Notes: generated by a model not told the origin, from the letters alone. DNA of 64,000 nucleotides from Polytrichum commune (GCA_950295325.1 OX485806.1:48109169-48173168); one strand, 5' to 3'. Counted from the stretch's first letter, positions 1-10,060 are shown. Program-made: numbers and translations.

Positions 1-196
1 TAAGAAATTAGAAGAAAAACCAACATTGAAAGTGTTATTGATGTGAATTTGAGCATGTTGGTCCTTCTTTGTTTGAAAGTTTTTTTGGTACAAGGGAGGG
101 TTTACTACTTACCTTATGATAGGAGGCTTTGATTAATATTAGGTAAGGTTATTTAGTTGGTTTTTTTTCTTAAGGGAGAATCTTTATAATAGGTAT
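1..196. other. left flank of the large CACTA element
   Basis: AT-rich sequence without a recognisable gene. Its last three bases (TAT, 194-196) are the left copy of the CACTA target duplication. Before the insertion it would have been continuous with 17165-17260. Confidence 0.6.
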
Positions 197-660
197 CACT
201 AGAACAAAACGCACATTTTATGACTGCAATTTATGACTGCTTTAAGTCATAAAATCCCAAAATATGACTGACGAGGCTCCGGATGAGGATGACGCGCGCG
301 GTGACTGGGTCTAGTCATTACCGACGAATCACTTAGGACATGAGTCACATGAATATTTACGGTTGTGGGGGCGTATAAAAGGACAAAATCTACGATCCCC
401 ACAACACGTGGGGCATACCTTGACTAGCCTTGGAGTCTGTGCCCTTCTTTGACTTGCCCGGGCAGAAAAAGTACCAATCCGACGTGGCATGTGACTCCAT
501 GTAGTCATGTTTTCTGTTGACATGTAATATGATTTGCCTGTGGTATAATTTTGCCGACGTGGCAGGCCACGTGGAATGTGACTGCTAGTTTTTTGACTGT
601 TTATAGTTAGGTTTTTTGGGGCGTTAGTCGCATTTTCTGCGAGGATGACATTATTATATG
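197..660. repeat. left subterminal repeat region of the CACTA element
   Basis: Tightly spaced copies of TATGACTG and AGTCATAAAAT in both orientations follow the CACTA end (for example near 219-275, 480-520 and 575-685). In the family such motifs bind the TNPA-type protein; that function is inferred here. Confidence 0.6.
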
Positions 661-1015
661 ACGTCCTATAGTCATATTCTTAGTAACATGTGATGCACAA
701 TATGACATGATGGAGTGATATTCTCTGAGATGGAGAGTCACATTACGTAGTTCTTTGTGCATGGTTGTAATTGTATTGAGTTATATTCGTATTACTTGCA
801 ATTCTGAATGTCAGTCACATTTTTGGGCACATTCTAAGCAATGACGACACATTCAAGTCATGCGCCACATGACTGAGCCAAATGCCAAATTAAACACACA
901 AATTGAACATATAAATATAAATAACTTGAATGATATTATGTAGTCCATATCTCCAAACATATCCAAATGTGTTCATCTTTGCCACATTTTCCATAAATGC
1001 GTAAACTACTGAATT

Positions 1016-1390
1016 CTAAGAGGCTTGTTGAGGTTCCTCCGGGATAGCCTTCAGTGCTTCTATTGGCCACTTGGTGATGGACTTCAGTGCATCGTCCAAA
1101 CGCAATATCGGCGGATCATCGTCGTTATTGCCATCGTACAGCAACACGGATTCTGCTCCCGCCTCGATTGAGGACACGCAAACTGATACGTTGTCCTCCT
1201 CAATGAACCGCCCGTGGAGTATGCCTCCTGCAAGGCTCACGATGATGCCTTGCGCCACTATGTTCGCCTTGGCCTTGTTATCCTCGTCCAAGTCAAACAA
1301 TTTGACATTGGACCCCGTGGCCAACGGCAAAAGTGCGTCCTCCACCAATGCATTAGCCGTCTCCGACAATACGGGAGTGACTTCCTGTGC
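1016..1390 (-). pseudogene. exon 9: TNP1/En/Spm C-terminal domain
   Basis: After the acceptor GTAGACGCAG, 124 codons run to TAG without a break. The sequence has the pattern of the TNP1/En/Spm transposase domain (PF03017): a short hydrophobic block GSNVKLFD, then VAQGIIVSLAGGILHG, VSVCVSSIEAGAESVLL and a terminal ITKWP. It is the best-preserved part of the gene and fixes the orientation and 3-prime end of the transcription unit. Confidence 0.65.
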
Positions 1391-1803
1391 CTGCGTCTAC
1401 ATTCGAAGACGTAATTGTCAACAAACAAAATAATCCGCATGGAGTTACAACTGCTTCGATGCTCAATATATAACCTCACAGTAGGCTATGATTGCATAAT
1501 ATGATAGGACATACTCATATGATACACCAGAGTCATAATATATGACAACAATGAGTAATATAATTGCAACATATAACTGACCATAGTCATATTACTGGAC
1601 ATAGTCATATTGTATGATTACAATAAGTAACATATTCACCTAGGGTTCTGATATTACTTCGTGGAGTGACATACCTATGCGGACATATGTTATCAATATT
1701 TTCTCTGTCTGCGATTGGAGTGAGAACCAAATAGAAACAAAAAATATCCAAGAGCAACTTTAATGTGTAGTTGTTCTCAAAAGTGGGATGTCGATGAACC
1801 TAC

Positions 1804-2582
1804 CAAGTTCGCAGGTACCAACGCTAGACCAAACTCCTTGGTCATATACGCCACGTAATATTTAATGTCAGATTGTTTACGGGCCAATGCTTTGAATGGC
1901 CCGAAGATTCTGCGGAGGAAATCATCGTTAGGATTTAGGGGATCCCATTGCGGAACGTTTAGGACATTTGAGGGGGGGAACCATGCCATCACCGTTGCAT
2001 CGCAATCGAATTGGAGACATCGTGTTGCATCGTGGGTGGGATCCAGAATCATACTAAATAAATAGATTGCGAAGGTCTCTTATTGGGTTCTGGAGGGGGT
2101 AGGACCTCTCCCACAAAAAACTCCAATGAGTTGTTATTCCCTCTGCAAGAAACGCAACTACAATTTCTAGTACGGTCTGCTCTACGGGCGACCATATCCC
2201 GACATCAAAATTAGAGCACAACATCGACAAAAACTTGTCGCAGTCGATTTATTTATTTATTTTTACATTCAGATCCTTAGCGTGGTGGATCACTAGATCC
2301 GGGCCCCACTCTCTCCTATCGTGCAGAGATCTGATATCGCAAAGAAGTCCTACGACATTCAACACTATAATTTTCCTACGCCCGGAGTCCGACACTCTTA
2401 CCGAGGGGACCTTCACGGCTAACGGCTGGATCTTCGGAGCATTGGCAGTCTTCTTCTTCTTCTTCCTGTGGAATGCTTCCTTTATGTGCCCGTTTCCCCG
2501 CCCTCTTCATCGCAGGCTCCTCGTGGTCCTTGTCCTCCTCCAATTCCACGAGTTGTTCCTGATTCACTCCAGACGTCATAAC
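1804..2582 (-). pseudogene. exon 7/8: FCP1/NIF-like (HAD) domain, frame-broken
   Basis: After an acidic Lys/Glu-rich start, a one-base frame change near 2400 leads into RRKIIVLNVVGLLCDI, then CDKFLSMLCSNFDVGIWS, THWSFLWERS, and DPLNPNDDFLRRIFG. These correspond in order to the first HAD motif, the Phe-rich FDVGVWS core, the FCWDQS-like segment and the C-terminal part of plant NIF/SCP-type phosphatase domains. The first catalytic Asp of that motif is Asn here, so even an intact form would probably lack phosphatase activity. An (AAAT) microsatellite at 2246-2268 adds a stop and shifts the frame; another break lies near 2050. The last frame ends at TTG/GTAGGT (1804), phase 0 to exon 9. Family resemblance is by eye. 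Confidence 0.6.
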
Positions 2583-2876
2583 CTGGAGCGCCACGACCCA
2601 GTAACACAAACACAAAAAATTATGACTCGGCCCTATCATACATGACTACTTGTGATAACCTCATGTCATGTTATATGACTGCTATTTGTCATGTTATATG
2701 ATTGCTTAAAATCATATTATATGATTGCCTAGAGTCATATTATATGACTGCCTACAACCATATTATGTGACATAGTCATATGACTGTCCAATGTTGAGGC
2801 CAAATCTAAGACATGAAACTTGCGAGTAAGTATAACTACCAGACAAGTATGATGAGCATATGGCAGGAAGGCCAAC

Positions 2877-3080
2877 CTCTTTCTGTCGAGCCATTGCACG
2901 TCGGGAAGGCCGTGCGTTCCGGTCCGCCAATAGCTTCTCCGCTTCGCCCTTCCTCTTCTTGGCAATGGGTTTCTCCTTTCGAATGTCGGGTTGGCTGAAT
3001 ATATCTGCTAGGGTGTTACGCAGGGGCTCCGATGTAGCAGTCGACCCAATATGCCTGGATTCCACCGACTTCCCAGTTGC
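2877..3080 (-). pseudogene. exon 6: basic linker
   Basis: Flanked by an acceptor (ACATGCAG at 3088-3081) and a donor (AAAGAG/GTTGGC). The 68 codons include two basic clusters (PIAKKRKGEAEK and RPSRRAMARQKE) that look like nuclear localisation signals. Phase 0 on both sides. Confidence 0.5.
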
Positions 3081-3211
3081 CTGCATGTCTTAATGATCCA
3101 CATGAGGCGTGTATTAGTGAACGATCTTTCTACATGACATACAACATTGTTGTAACAAAGGTGTTCCAGGCATGTACTCGAAGCGAGTACTAGAGGCGAT
3201 GCAGACGCAAC

Positions 3212-3523
3212 CTTCTCGGCGGTTACTTGGATCACGTCGACTCCCACTTCTGCCATGGCACGCGGTTCCAAGGGCCCCGTCGTTCGCTTCTGCACCTCCT
3301 GCAGCAGTTGCTTCACCATAGCCTTCACATCCTCCAACTCCCCCTTCATGTTATCCAGGAAGTCGTGCAGCTCGCTCTGCGTAACTGCGAGGCCTCTATA
3401 TCCCGCTCTTGCATTTGGGAGTGGCCCTCTGGACGATGACGACCGGCCCCATCCTGATTTACCGGGTGTCGCAAGCTCGGTTTCCACCTCCAGCTGCGTC
3501 GGGGGCTGCTCTAAATCTGCGGC
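3212..3523 (-). pseudogene. exon 5: coiled-coil linker
   Basis: Begins after a textbook acceptor (TTGCTCCTTTCACAG) and ends at AAG/GTTGCG, phase 0 on both sides. It encodes about 104 residues: a Ser/Gly/Arg-rich stretch, then a long amphipathic helix (SELHDFLDNMKGELEDVKAM and onward to VQKRT) typical of a coiled coil. In plant En/Spm proteins such a helix often lies between the Ptta-like and TNP1-like domains, matching the order seen here. Confidence 0.55.
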
Positions 3524-3741
3524 CTGTGAAAGGAGCAACTCTGGATCCATGAAATATGAGTAAACATACCAAAACCGTCCAATATATGACTGTGAAGTTT
3601 AGTGTATTCATATGACTCAAAATATGACTAGGTGAAGTCATATGACGATAACATATGACTATGTAAAGTCATATAATTCATTGTATGACTGTAGGTTGTC
3701 ACATATTCATTCACGAATGTCTTGCACACAAAATTACTTAC

Positions 3742-3951
3742 AAGTCTAGAGCGCACCTCCCCCTCGGACCTTCCGGAATAAGACAATGTCTGCATGGTTT
3801 GCCGTGCGGCTTTCATGCGCGTGGCTTCCGCGATTTTATCTGTCCGGGAAATTAACCGCTTGAAGTTGTCCACGTGCGCCTTCTTCACGTACGGTGGGAG
3901 TGGGCCACCGCTCTCTATTAGTTTTTTCATGTTGGACCTGCGAGTTCGCAT
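3742..3951 (-). pseudogene. exon 4 of the TNP1-like gene
   Basis: Open segment reading MRTRRSNMKKLIESGG and continuing through a Lys/Arg-rich helix (RTDKIAEATRMKAARQ) to a strong donor (CTT/GTAAGT). The Arg/Lys-rich helix and the following SYSGRSEGE fit the end of a Ptta/En/Spm-type domain. It joins exon 5 in phase 0. The intervening intron (3741-3524) is full of TATGACT-type repeats. Confidence 0.5.
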
Positions 3952-3978
3952 CTACTGGCGTAAAATCTAGAAAAATAC

Positions 3979-4590
3979 CGCTTCAAGCACGTCTCTGAGT
4001 CCACCACGGTACTCGAACTGTGCGGCCATCATGTCTTTAATTGCTAACAACAAGGGCCGTGGGTGTGCCATGAAGTTGTCGACGCTCCAATCGAGGTTGC
4101 GAGAGTACCCGCGTAGTCGCGTTAGCCAGTTAGGCTTGTGGATCCCTGTCGGGCACCCGGCCTCGTTGACGTTGACCCACGAACGTTGACCGCTTGTGGA
4201 AGTGTGCAGCTCGTCACTCTTCTTCAACGACCGCCGTAGGTTCTTCAACTTCGACTGTCGATGGCTCGCGCATCCGTCACCGCCTTCAACCTTTGCCGTC
4301 CGGCCGAGGCGACGCACCCTCTCGCGAAGTTGTGTCGGATCGGCTCCCTTTTTAGCCATACGCCGCAAAATGCTTACCTCTCGGAGCTCCAGCTCGTCAA
4401 GGAGCCCGTTGTAGTACCCTGTGCCATCCTCTTCCTCCTCGGTGTCCGCCGATGCTTTGTTGGTGTCCATCTCACAAGCTCGGAGAGTATCTTGCATGTC
4501 TTGGGATAGCAGGATATCCTCCTCATCGGCCGCCTTGCCCTTCTTTCCGCTAGATTGCAGCGGCCATGACTTGGGTTCATTTGCATTTTC
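3979..4590 (-). pseudogene. exon 3: Ptta/En/Spm-like transposase region
   Basis: About 204 open codons follow a TGGATGTGTAG acceptor. Features are an acidic run (EEEED), a helical segment with many Arg residues, and a Trp-rich segment (SWVNVNE, KPNWLTRLRGYSRNLDW). This pattern and its place before a coiled coil resemble the plant Ptta/En/Spm transposase domain (PF03004), although no single diagnostic residue settles it. The exon ends at a G/GTATTT donor, but the next coding block starts only 27 bases on, too short for a plant intron. The gap, which contains two TAG triplets, may instead be a damaged exon junction. Confidence 0.55.
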
Positions 4591-4965
4591 CTACACATCC
4601 AGACATGCAAGCCACTATATGACTGCATGGAGTCACCCTACATGACTATACTAAGTTACACGATTGCATCGAATCACCCTATATGACCGAGTGGAAGAAT
4701 AAGATTGCATAATATGACTGGACAGAGTCATATGACTACCTATAGTCATATTACATGACTGCACTAAGTATCATATTTGGGGTGAGTCCGAATATGACCT
4801 CATGGAGTGATATGCATATGCGGACATATGTTATCAACATTTTTCCTATATGTGATTGGAATGAGACCCAAGTAACGCGAACGACTGAATGCGTCTACAA
4901 ATACAAGAGACTACGGGGAAAGTCAGTACCACTTGAAAAATGGCGTGAAAGATTTATGTTTGCAC

Positions 4966-5332
4966 CTTCCGCCTCCTTGGTTTTGGCCGCTCGTCCTCGG
5001 ATGTCTCCTCTTCGTCCTCTTCGTCCTCGTCATCATCGATATCCGTTTCAGCAAGTTCTTTTTTTCCCTTCGCTCGGGTGGTCACACCCTAGCCACCACC
5101 CTGCTCTAGAGATGGGCCCGGCTCTCCTAGAGACATGCCACAGCTGATCTCAAAAACACGCGCAAGCTCATTCGAAGTCATTTCCAAAACCGACAATGAA
5201 ATTGGTGGAAAACTAGCAATTGTGCGAAATACTTCCACTTGCATGCCATCAGGCAGATTAGCTATTATTCTTATCAAATTGACTAGTACATTGTTCATTT
5301 CGGTGGAAATGGAGGAAGTCGCAGAAACCACA
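4966..5332 (-). pseudogene. exon 2 of the TNP1-like gene, with an in-frame TAG
   Basis: Follows a good acceptor (TTTGTACTGAACAG) and ends at an AAG/GTGCAA donor. The first part encodes a hydrophobic and polar segment. An in-frame TAG lies at 5089-5091, after which the same frame continues with TTRAKGKKELAET, an acidic run of about 11 D/E residues and RPKPRRRK. The continuation in frame across the stop indicates a recent point mutation. The frame needs one base fewer than the acceptor supplies, so a small indel near the start is also likely. Confidence 0.6.
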
Positions 5333-5570
5333 CTGTTCAGTACAAACAGGAGTTAATAGACGAACATTACATCTCACAAAAATTATGACTCCAATGAGTG
5401 ACAATGCTAAAACATGACTCAAATGAGTCACAATGTCTCCATATTTGTATGACTCCAAGGAATCATAATCATGCAAATGTGACTGGAGTGCGTCATAATG
5501 ATTCTAAACTATGACTACAGGGAGCATAATATTTTGAACTTGACAATAGCTTGAGGGAGTCACACTGCTC

Positions 5571-5969
5571 AAGACATTACTCACACATATATAAATATGC
5601 ACATACATTTTCATTCACACTTTCTTTCTCTTTCACACACACACCTTTGTCAATGGATTTGGTGAAGATATTGGGTTACACACTCCAAGTTCCTAACTTT
5701 TGTATAATCACTTATACCTACATTAACAGACTTATTCTTACACTCACATATATATTCTCACTCACATACACATTCTTACTTATATTCATATACATATTAT
5801 CATTCACACTCTCTCACACACACATACACACATCTTTGTCAATAGTTTTGGTAAAGATATTGGGTCACACACATACACGCGCGCATTTTCATTTATACAA
5901 ATATACACACATACCTTTGTCAATGCATTTGGTGAAGACATTGGGTTACACATTCCAAACCCTAACCTT
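5571..5969 (-). repeat. exon-derived minisatellite, left block
   Basis: Units contain, on the minus strand, the end of exon 1 (LGV-CNP-SSPN-LTK), a donor-like AAG/GTRTGT and (CA)-rich intron sequence. Copies lie at 5646-5693, 5832-5866 (partial) and 5919-5966. The 5646-5693 copy is a 48-base exon-like block with AG before it and GTGTGT after it, reading ELGVCNPISSPNPLTK in phase 0. The block is interrupted by the nested CACTA at 5970. Confidence 0.75.
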
Positions 5970-6229
5970 CACTACAAGAGAAATAAAGGTTTTTAGTACA
6001 GTGTTTTAGCAAGCATGTGCTTATTGGACCAACACTTTATGAAAAAAAAGAAATCGACATGTTTCTAGTATAAGTGTTGGAAAATAGTCATTGTAGACAC
6101 ATTGACGCCCCGATGTTGTTTATAGGACGACTCACATCGTTTTATAAACAATCAGATAATTTGCCCAATAGATTGTGTGTATTATAGTCGGGAATTTTTA
6201 GGGCGTATGTGGAAAATCATGTACACAGT

Positions 6230-6960
6230 AAATAGTAGACAATTTCCAGTATATAATAAATAAAATTCCGTTAATAATAAAATAATATACTATAAATAGT
6301 AAATAAGAATAGCACATCATTAATAGAACTAATATAATAATATTAAAAAATCAAACCGTAAATAGTAAATAATATACTACATACAGTAGATAAGAATAAC
6401 ATACTGAAAATAATAAATAATATACTATATAAATTAGATAATAATAAAATACTATAAATAATAAATAGAAGACCATTAATAGTACTAATATACTATGAAT
6501 ATTGAAAATTAAATATTAGACTATAAATAGTAAAGAATATACTATATACAGTAGATAATAATAATATACTGAAAATAATAAAGACTAAAGAATAATAAAC
6601 ATCAGACCATGAATAGTAATAGTATACTATAAATATTAAATATTAAATATCATACCATAAATAATAAATACTATACTATATACAATAGATAATAATAACA
6701 TATTATAAATTATAAATGATTAAATGCTATAAATAATAAATAATAAATAATGAATAATGAATATTAGGCAGTACATAGTAAATATGATAATATAAACAGT
6801 AAATACGAGGCAGTAAATAGAAAATACGAGACACTTAATAATAAATAATAGGCAGCATACAAAAAATATTGGATAATAAATTATAAGAAATAAATAATAT
6901 ATGCCGTACATAGTTGATATTATATTGTATACAGTAAATAAAAAATAAAAAATAACTTGG
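6230..6960. repeat. AT-rich degenerate tandem repeat
   Basis: Repeated variants of ATAAATAGTAAATAATATAC and TACAGTAGATAATAATAACA follow one another with irregular spacing. The array lies inside the nested CACTA. No coding is supported; short open frames here are low-complexity. Confidence 0.7.
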
Positions 6961-7009
6961 GGTCTCTATATACAAATATTTTAAATACTTCTAATATATC
7001 ATGCGCGGA

Positions 7010-7193
7010 ATGGTGGCTTAGTGGCTAAGGCCTCTATGTGGGAGCCAAGAGGTTCAAGGATCAAATCCCTTGGCCCCCGCCCGTGGCTTAGCCTACTAGG
7101 TAAGTGGCTAGGCACTTAGAACTATAGGTGCTTATAGATGGCAAGGCTCGAGAGGTGAGGATTGGACTTACTAATGATGGATATCTTTTTTAA
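7010..7193 (+). mobile_element. tRNA-related SINE-like segment
   Basis: TGGCTTAGTGGCTAAGG resembles a Pol III A box, and about 30 bases on GGATCAAATCC resembles a B box (GGTTCGAATCC), the order and spacing of a tRNA head. A tRNA-unrelated body of about 110 bases ends in TTTTTT (7187-7192), a Pol III terminator and T-rich SINE tail. No clear target duplication is visible and no functional tRNA can be folded, so a SINE inside the nested CACTA is the better reading. Confidence 0.45.
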
Positions 7194-7518
7194 ATGACAC
7201 TCATTTGTTAAAAAATAGGACCACTCACTATTCAACATATCAAGCAATGATAGCCCTACACATGCATGCATGTTTTAACGTTAAGTAATAATTTAATTTG
7301 GAGCCCGTAAAACTTTTAGTATATTTTGACATCATAAGCAATGAGCCTAAACATATTGGTTATGTCCAAATAGACGATCCATGGGGTGTAGGGCATGGTC
7401 CCCCAAGACATGTCGTAGACAACACACTTTCTAGTAATATATGCTATTAGGTCACGTCTTTGTTTACTTCAATAAATGTCTTGTTACATGTCTAGATTGT
7501 ACACAATTTCTAGTAGTG

Positions 7519-8350
7519 CTTTGGATTATTTCTCATATCCACACTAAGACTCTTATCATTACACTCACATATATATTCACACACACACACACACACATAT
7601 TTTCATTCATACAAATATACACACATACCTTTGTCAATGCATTTGGTGAAGACATTAGGTTACACATTCCAAACCCTAACATTTGGAGTATTTTTCATAT
7701 CCACACTAACATTCTTATCATTACACTCACACACACAAACTTTTGTCAATGCATTCAGTGAAGACATTAGGTTACACATTCCAAACCCTAACATTTGGAT
7801 TATTTCTCATGTCCACACTAACACTCTTATCATTACATTCACACATATATTAACACACACACACGCACATTTCCATTCACACAAATATATAAACATACCT
7901 TTGTCATTAGATTTAGTGAAGACATGGGGTTGCATACTCCAAATCTTATATCCACACTAGCACTCTCATACTCATACACACATTCTCATTTATTCTCTCA
8001 CACATTTATGGTAAACCCTAATATTGCAAATATTGGGTTCCATACTCTAAGTTCCTCACTTTTGGTTTATCTCTCATATCCACACTTACACTTCTATTCT
8101 CACACTCACAACTACATTCTCACTCCTACCTACATACACATTCTTACTCACATTCTTACACTAACAGACACATTGTCACATATTTTCATTTACACTCTCA
8201 CACTCTCATACTCACACACATACATTGTCATTCACACTCTCAAACACATTCTCATTCATACTTTCACATACTCCCTCACACTTACACACACTCACACACT
8301 CATACACACTAACACTTACACACACATCCTCATTCTCACACTCTCACACT
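7519..8350 (-). repeat. exon-derived minisatellite, right block, grading into (CACACT)-type DNA
   Basis: Continuation of the left block: copies of the exon 1 end at about 7629-7676, 7743-7790 and 7899-7944 (minus strand), separated by CA-rich intron sequence, then CACTCTCACACA-type low-complexity DNA to about 8350. The copies ending ACAAAG/GTATGT keep the donor; some have lost one base after the AG and no longer hold frame. Plus-strand open frames across this block are artefacts of the simple repeat. Confidence 0.75.
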
Positions 8351-8364
8351 TACATAAAATCCTA

Positions 8365-9080
8365 AAACTATTGATATATTGTCTGAACACAAATTTGCGA
8401 ATTTTTTAGATTTTTTTGGAATTTTCGGGCATTCTTTATAAAAATTTTTGGGAAGGGGGGATCAATATATTTTTTAAAGTGGCATTTCGGATCCGAGATG
8501 TCACTTTCAAAATAATATTCGATCCCCCTTGTTCATAAGGTTTCATAATCAATTTTAAAAAATCCATAATTATTGAGCTAGTGTGGGAGGACAAATTTCT
8601 GAATTTTGTGGAATTGTTTGGAACAAATTATGAAACTTTTCGGGCAAGGGAGATCATTTGTCCTTTTGAAAGGGGCATCTCGGATCCGAGATGCCACATT
8701 AAAAAAAAACATCTACATCCCATAATCGTTTACAAATAATTCGAAGAAATTTCAAAGAAATCCAAAAAATCCAAAAAAATCACACAATCTGAAACTATTG
8801 ATATATTGTATGAACACAATTTTTGGAATTTTGCGGCATTAGTTATGAAACTTTTTGGGAAGGGGGAACAATATATTTTTTAAAGTGGCATTTCGGATCC
8901 GAGATGCCACTTTCAAAATGATAATCGATCCCCCTTGCCCATAAGGTTTCATAACCAATTTTTAAAAATCCATAATTATTGAGCTGATGTGGGAGGACAA
9001 ATTTTTGAGGTGCCACTTAGAAATTAAACATCCATCCCCTTTATATAAATGTTTACAGAGAATTCAAGAAAATTTAGAGA
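8365..9080. repeat. 427-bp tandem duplication with GGATCC-centred palindromes
   Basis: The segment starting AAACTATTGATATATTGT at 8365 recurs at 8792, an offset of 427 bases. Three near-perfect palindromes centred on GGATCC (arms TGGCATCTC/GAGATGCCA, some with a T/C difference) lie at about 8480-8505, 8673-8698 and 8886-8911. It forms part of intron 1 of the minus-strand gene. No coding is seen. Confidence 0.7.
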
Positions 9081-9216
9081 AAATTTCAAATATTCAATAA
9101 TCTGTTACATTAACATACACTTGATGCAAGATCTCAAAAAATGGACATGGAGAGTCATACACATCCACATTTGAAACTTCCAAAATATGCATACACATGC
9201 TGAAAGGTTGTATGAA

Positions 9217-9221
9217 TGTGA

Positions 9222-9255
<34 letters not shown>
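9217..9255. repeat. (GT)n/(GA)n microsatellite
   Basis: A GT run continues into a GA run just inside intron 1 of the TNP1-like gene. Confidence 0.85.
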
Positions 9256-9346
9256 CTTATTGTTGAATCTAACTTCTATCACACATGCGCACACATGTAC
9301 ACACATACGCACACAATCTTTCTAACATAGACAAACATAAACATAC

Positions 9347-9559
9347 CTTGGTCATTGGATTTGGTCGATACATTGGGTCGTTCACTCCAAGTTCTTTGTT
9401 TTTGGGTCCTCTTTCATCGTTCCTCTCCTCTTCGGATTGAGTCTGCGATTCGGTGTTTTGGGTATGTGCTTCAAGCTCCTGGCTTGTTGCCTCTACTATA
9501 TTCTCCTTGGTTTTCCTTCCTCTCCTGCCTCCCTTCTCCCGGCCTCTTCCTCGCACCAT
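9347..9559 (-). pseudogene. exon 1 of the TNP1-like gene
   Basis: Starts with ATG at 9559 and encodes about 71 residues beginning MVRGRGREKGGRRGRK, whose repeated RGR motifs resemble AT-hook or nuclear basic sequences. A polar E/Q/T/R-rich part follows, ending NDPMYRPNPMTK. The coding sequence stops exactly at a good splice donor, AAG followed by GTATGT (9346 down). The last 48 bases of this exon plus the donor were copied several times into intron 1. The region is more GC-rich than the AT-rich intron. The start is the only ATG in a suitable place; expression is not shown. Confidence 0.6.
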
Positions 9560-9794
9560 CGCGCATAGCCTTTGTTGTTCTCCCTCCGCCCAATGTCCAG
9601 GGCTCGCATATGCTCGCTTGTGATTGCTGGCTCGTAGCTTGCATCTGGATGTTGCAACCTACGGAGGCTCCCTCTTCTCCCTCCAACCTTCTACCTCCAA
9701 CATTTGTCCTTCGAACTCGCTCTTGGTTAGGGTTTACATGGGTGTTAGAGTGTAGGGTCATTTAGGTGGGTTAGTTGTGCTAGCTGGGGTTTCT

Positions 9795-10060
9795 ATTTTA
9801 ATACCGGGGGGTATTGGTGAGACCGCCAATAACCCTGGGGCTTTCATACATGTTTTCATTTTAATGGCCGGGTGGTATTCGCGGCACCGGCAATACCCCC
9901 GGGGGCCTTCATACGTGTCTCCCCTATCATACACGGGGGGGGGGGGGGGGGGAATTGGCGGTGGCGCTAATACCCTTGGGGCCCTCCTATGTATTTTCAC
10001 TCTCATACCCGAAAGGGTATTGGCGACACCTCCAATATCCCTTGGGTCCTCATATACCTT
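9795..10060. repeat. minisatellite of about 65-bp units with internal inverted repeats
   Basis: Four units each contain a variant of GGTATTGGCG facing CGCCAATACC, followed by a CCTTGGGGCCTTCATAC-like stretch. One unit carries an 18-base G run (9935-9952). It lies upstream of exon 1 of the minus-strand gene, between the two CACTA genes. Confidence 0.75.

Larger units (their letters stand above)
5970..7518 (+). mobile_element. nested CACTA element, non-autonomous, 1549 bp
   Basis: Begins CACTACAAGAGAAATAAAGG and ends ACAATTTCTAGTAGTG; CTT is duplicated on both sides (5967-5969 and 7519-7521). Joining the flanks gives a sequence matching neighbouring minisatellite units, which independently proves the insertion site. 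There is no transposase coding. The interior is an AT-rich repeat block (6230-6960) and a tRNA-like segment (7010-7193). Confidence 0.92.
1016..9559 (-). pseudogene. TNP1/TNPA-like CACTA gene with an FCP1/NIF-like domain
   Basis: A multi-exon minus-strand gene whose pieces can be joined by plausible GT/AG sites: 9559-9347, 5332-4966, 4590-3979, 3951-3742, 3523-3212, 3080-2877, 2582-1804 and 1390-1016. Where both sides can be read, exons start and end between codons (phase 0), which supports the model. In order, the product has a basic RGR-rich N-terminus, an acidic stretch with a basic nuclear-signal-like cluster, a region resembling the plant Ptta/En/Spm transposase domain, a coiled coil, a basic region, an FCP1/NIF-like HAD domain and a C-terminus resembling the TNP1/En/Spm domain. 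The small CACTA protein normally binds subterminal repeats in the nucleus. Defects: a TAG in exon 2, a one-base mismatch at its acceptor, only 27 bases between exons 3 and 4, and three frame breaks in the HAD region. The family assignment of the middle rests on domain order and resemblance. Confidence 0.7.

Noticed and set aside
2235-4645. Several plus-strand frames of 70-136 codons
   Set aside because: They are shadows of the phase-0 exons of the TNP1-like gene on the other strand.
5551-8409. Long plus-strand open frames rich in His, Thr, Ser, Leu and Ile
   Set aside because: They are produced by CACACT-type simple repeats; the real signal is the exon-derived unit on the minus strand.
9355-9765. 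136-codon plus-strand frame
   Set aside because: It overlaps exon 1 of the minus-strand gene, which has a splice donor and a meaningful composition; the plus frame has no family resemblance.
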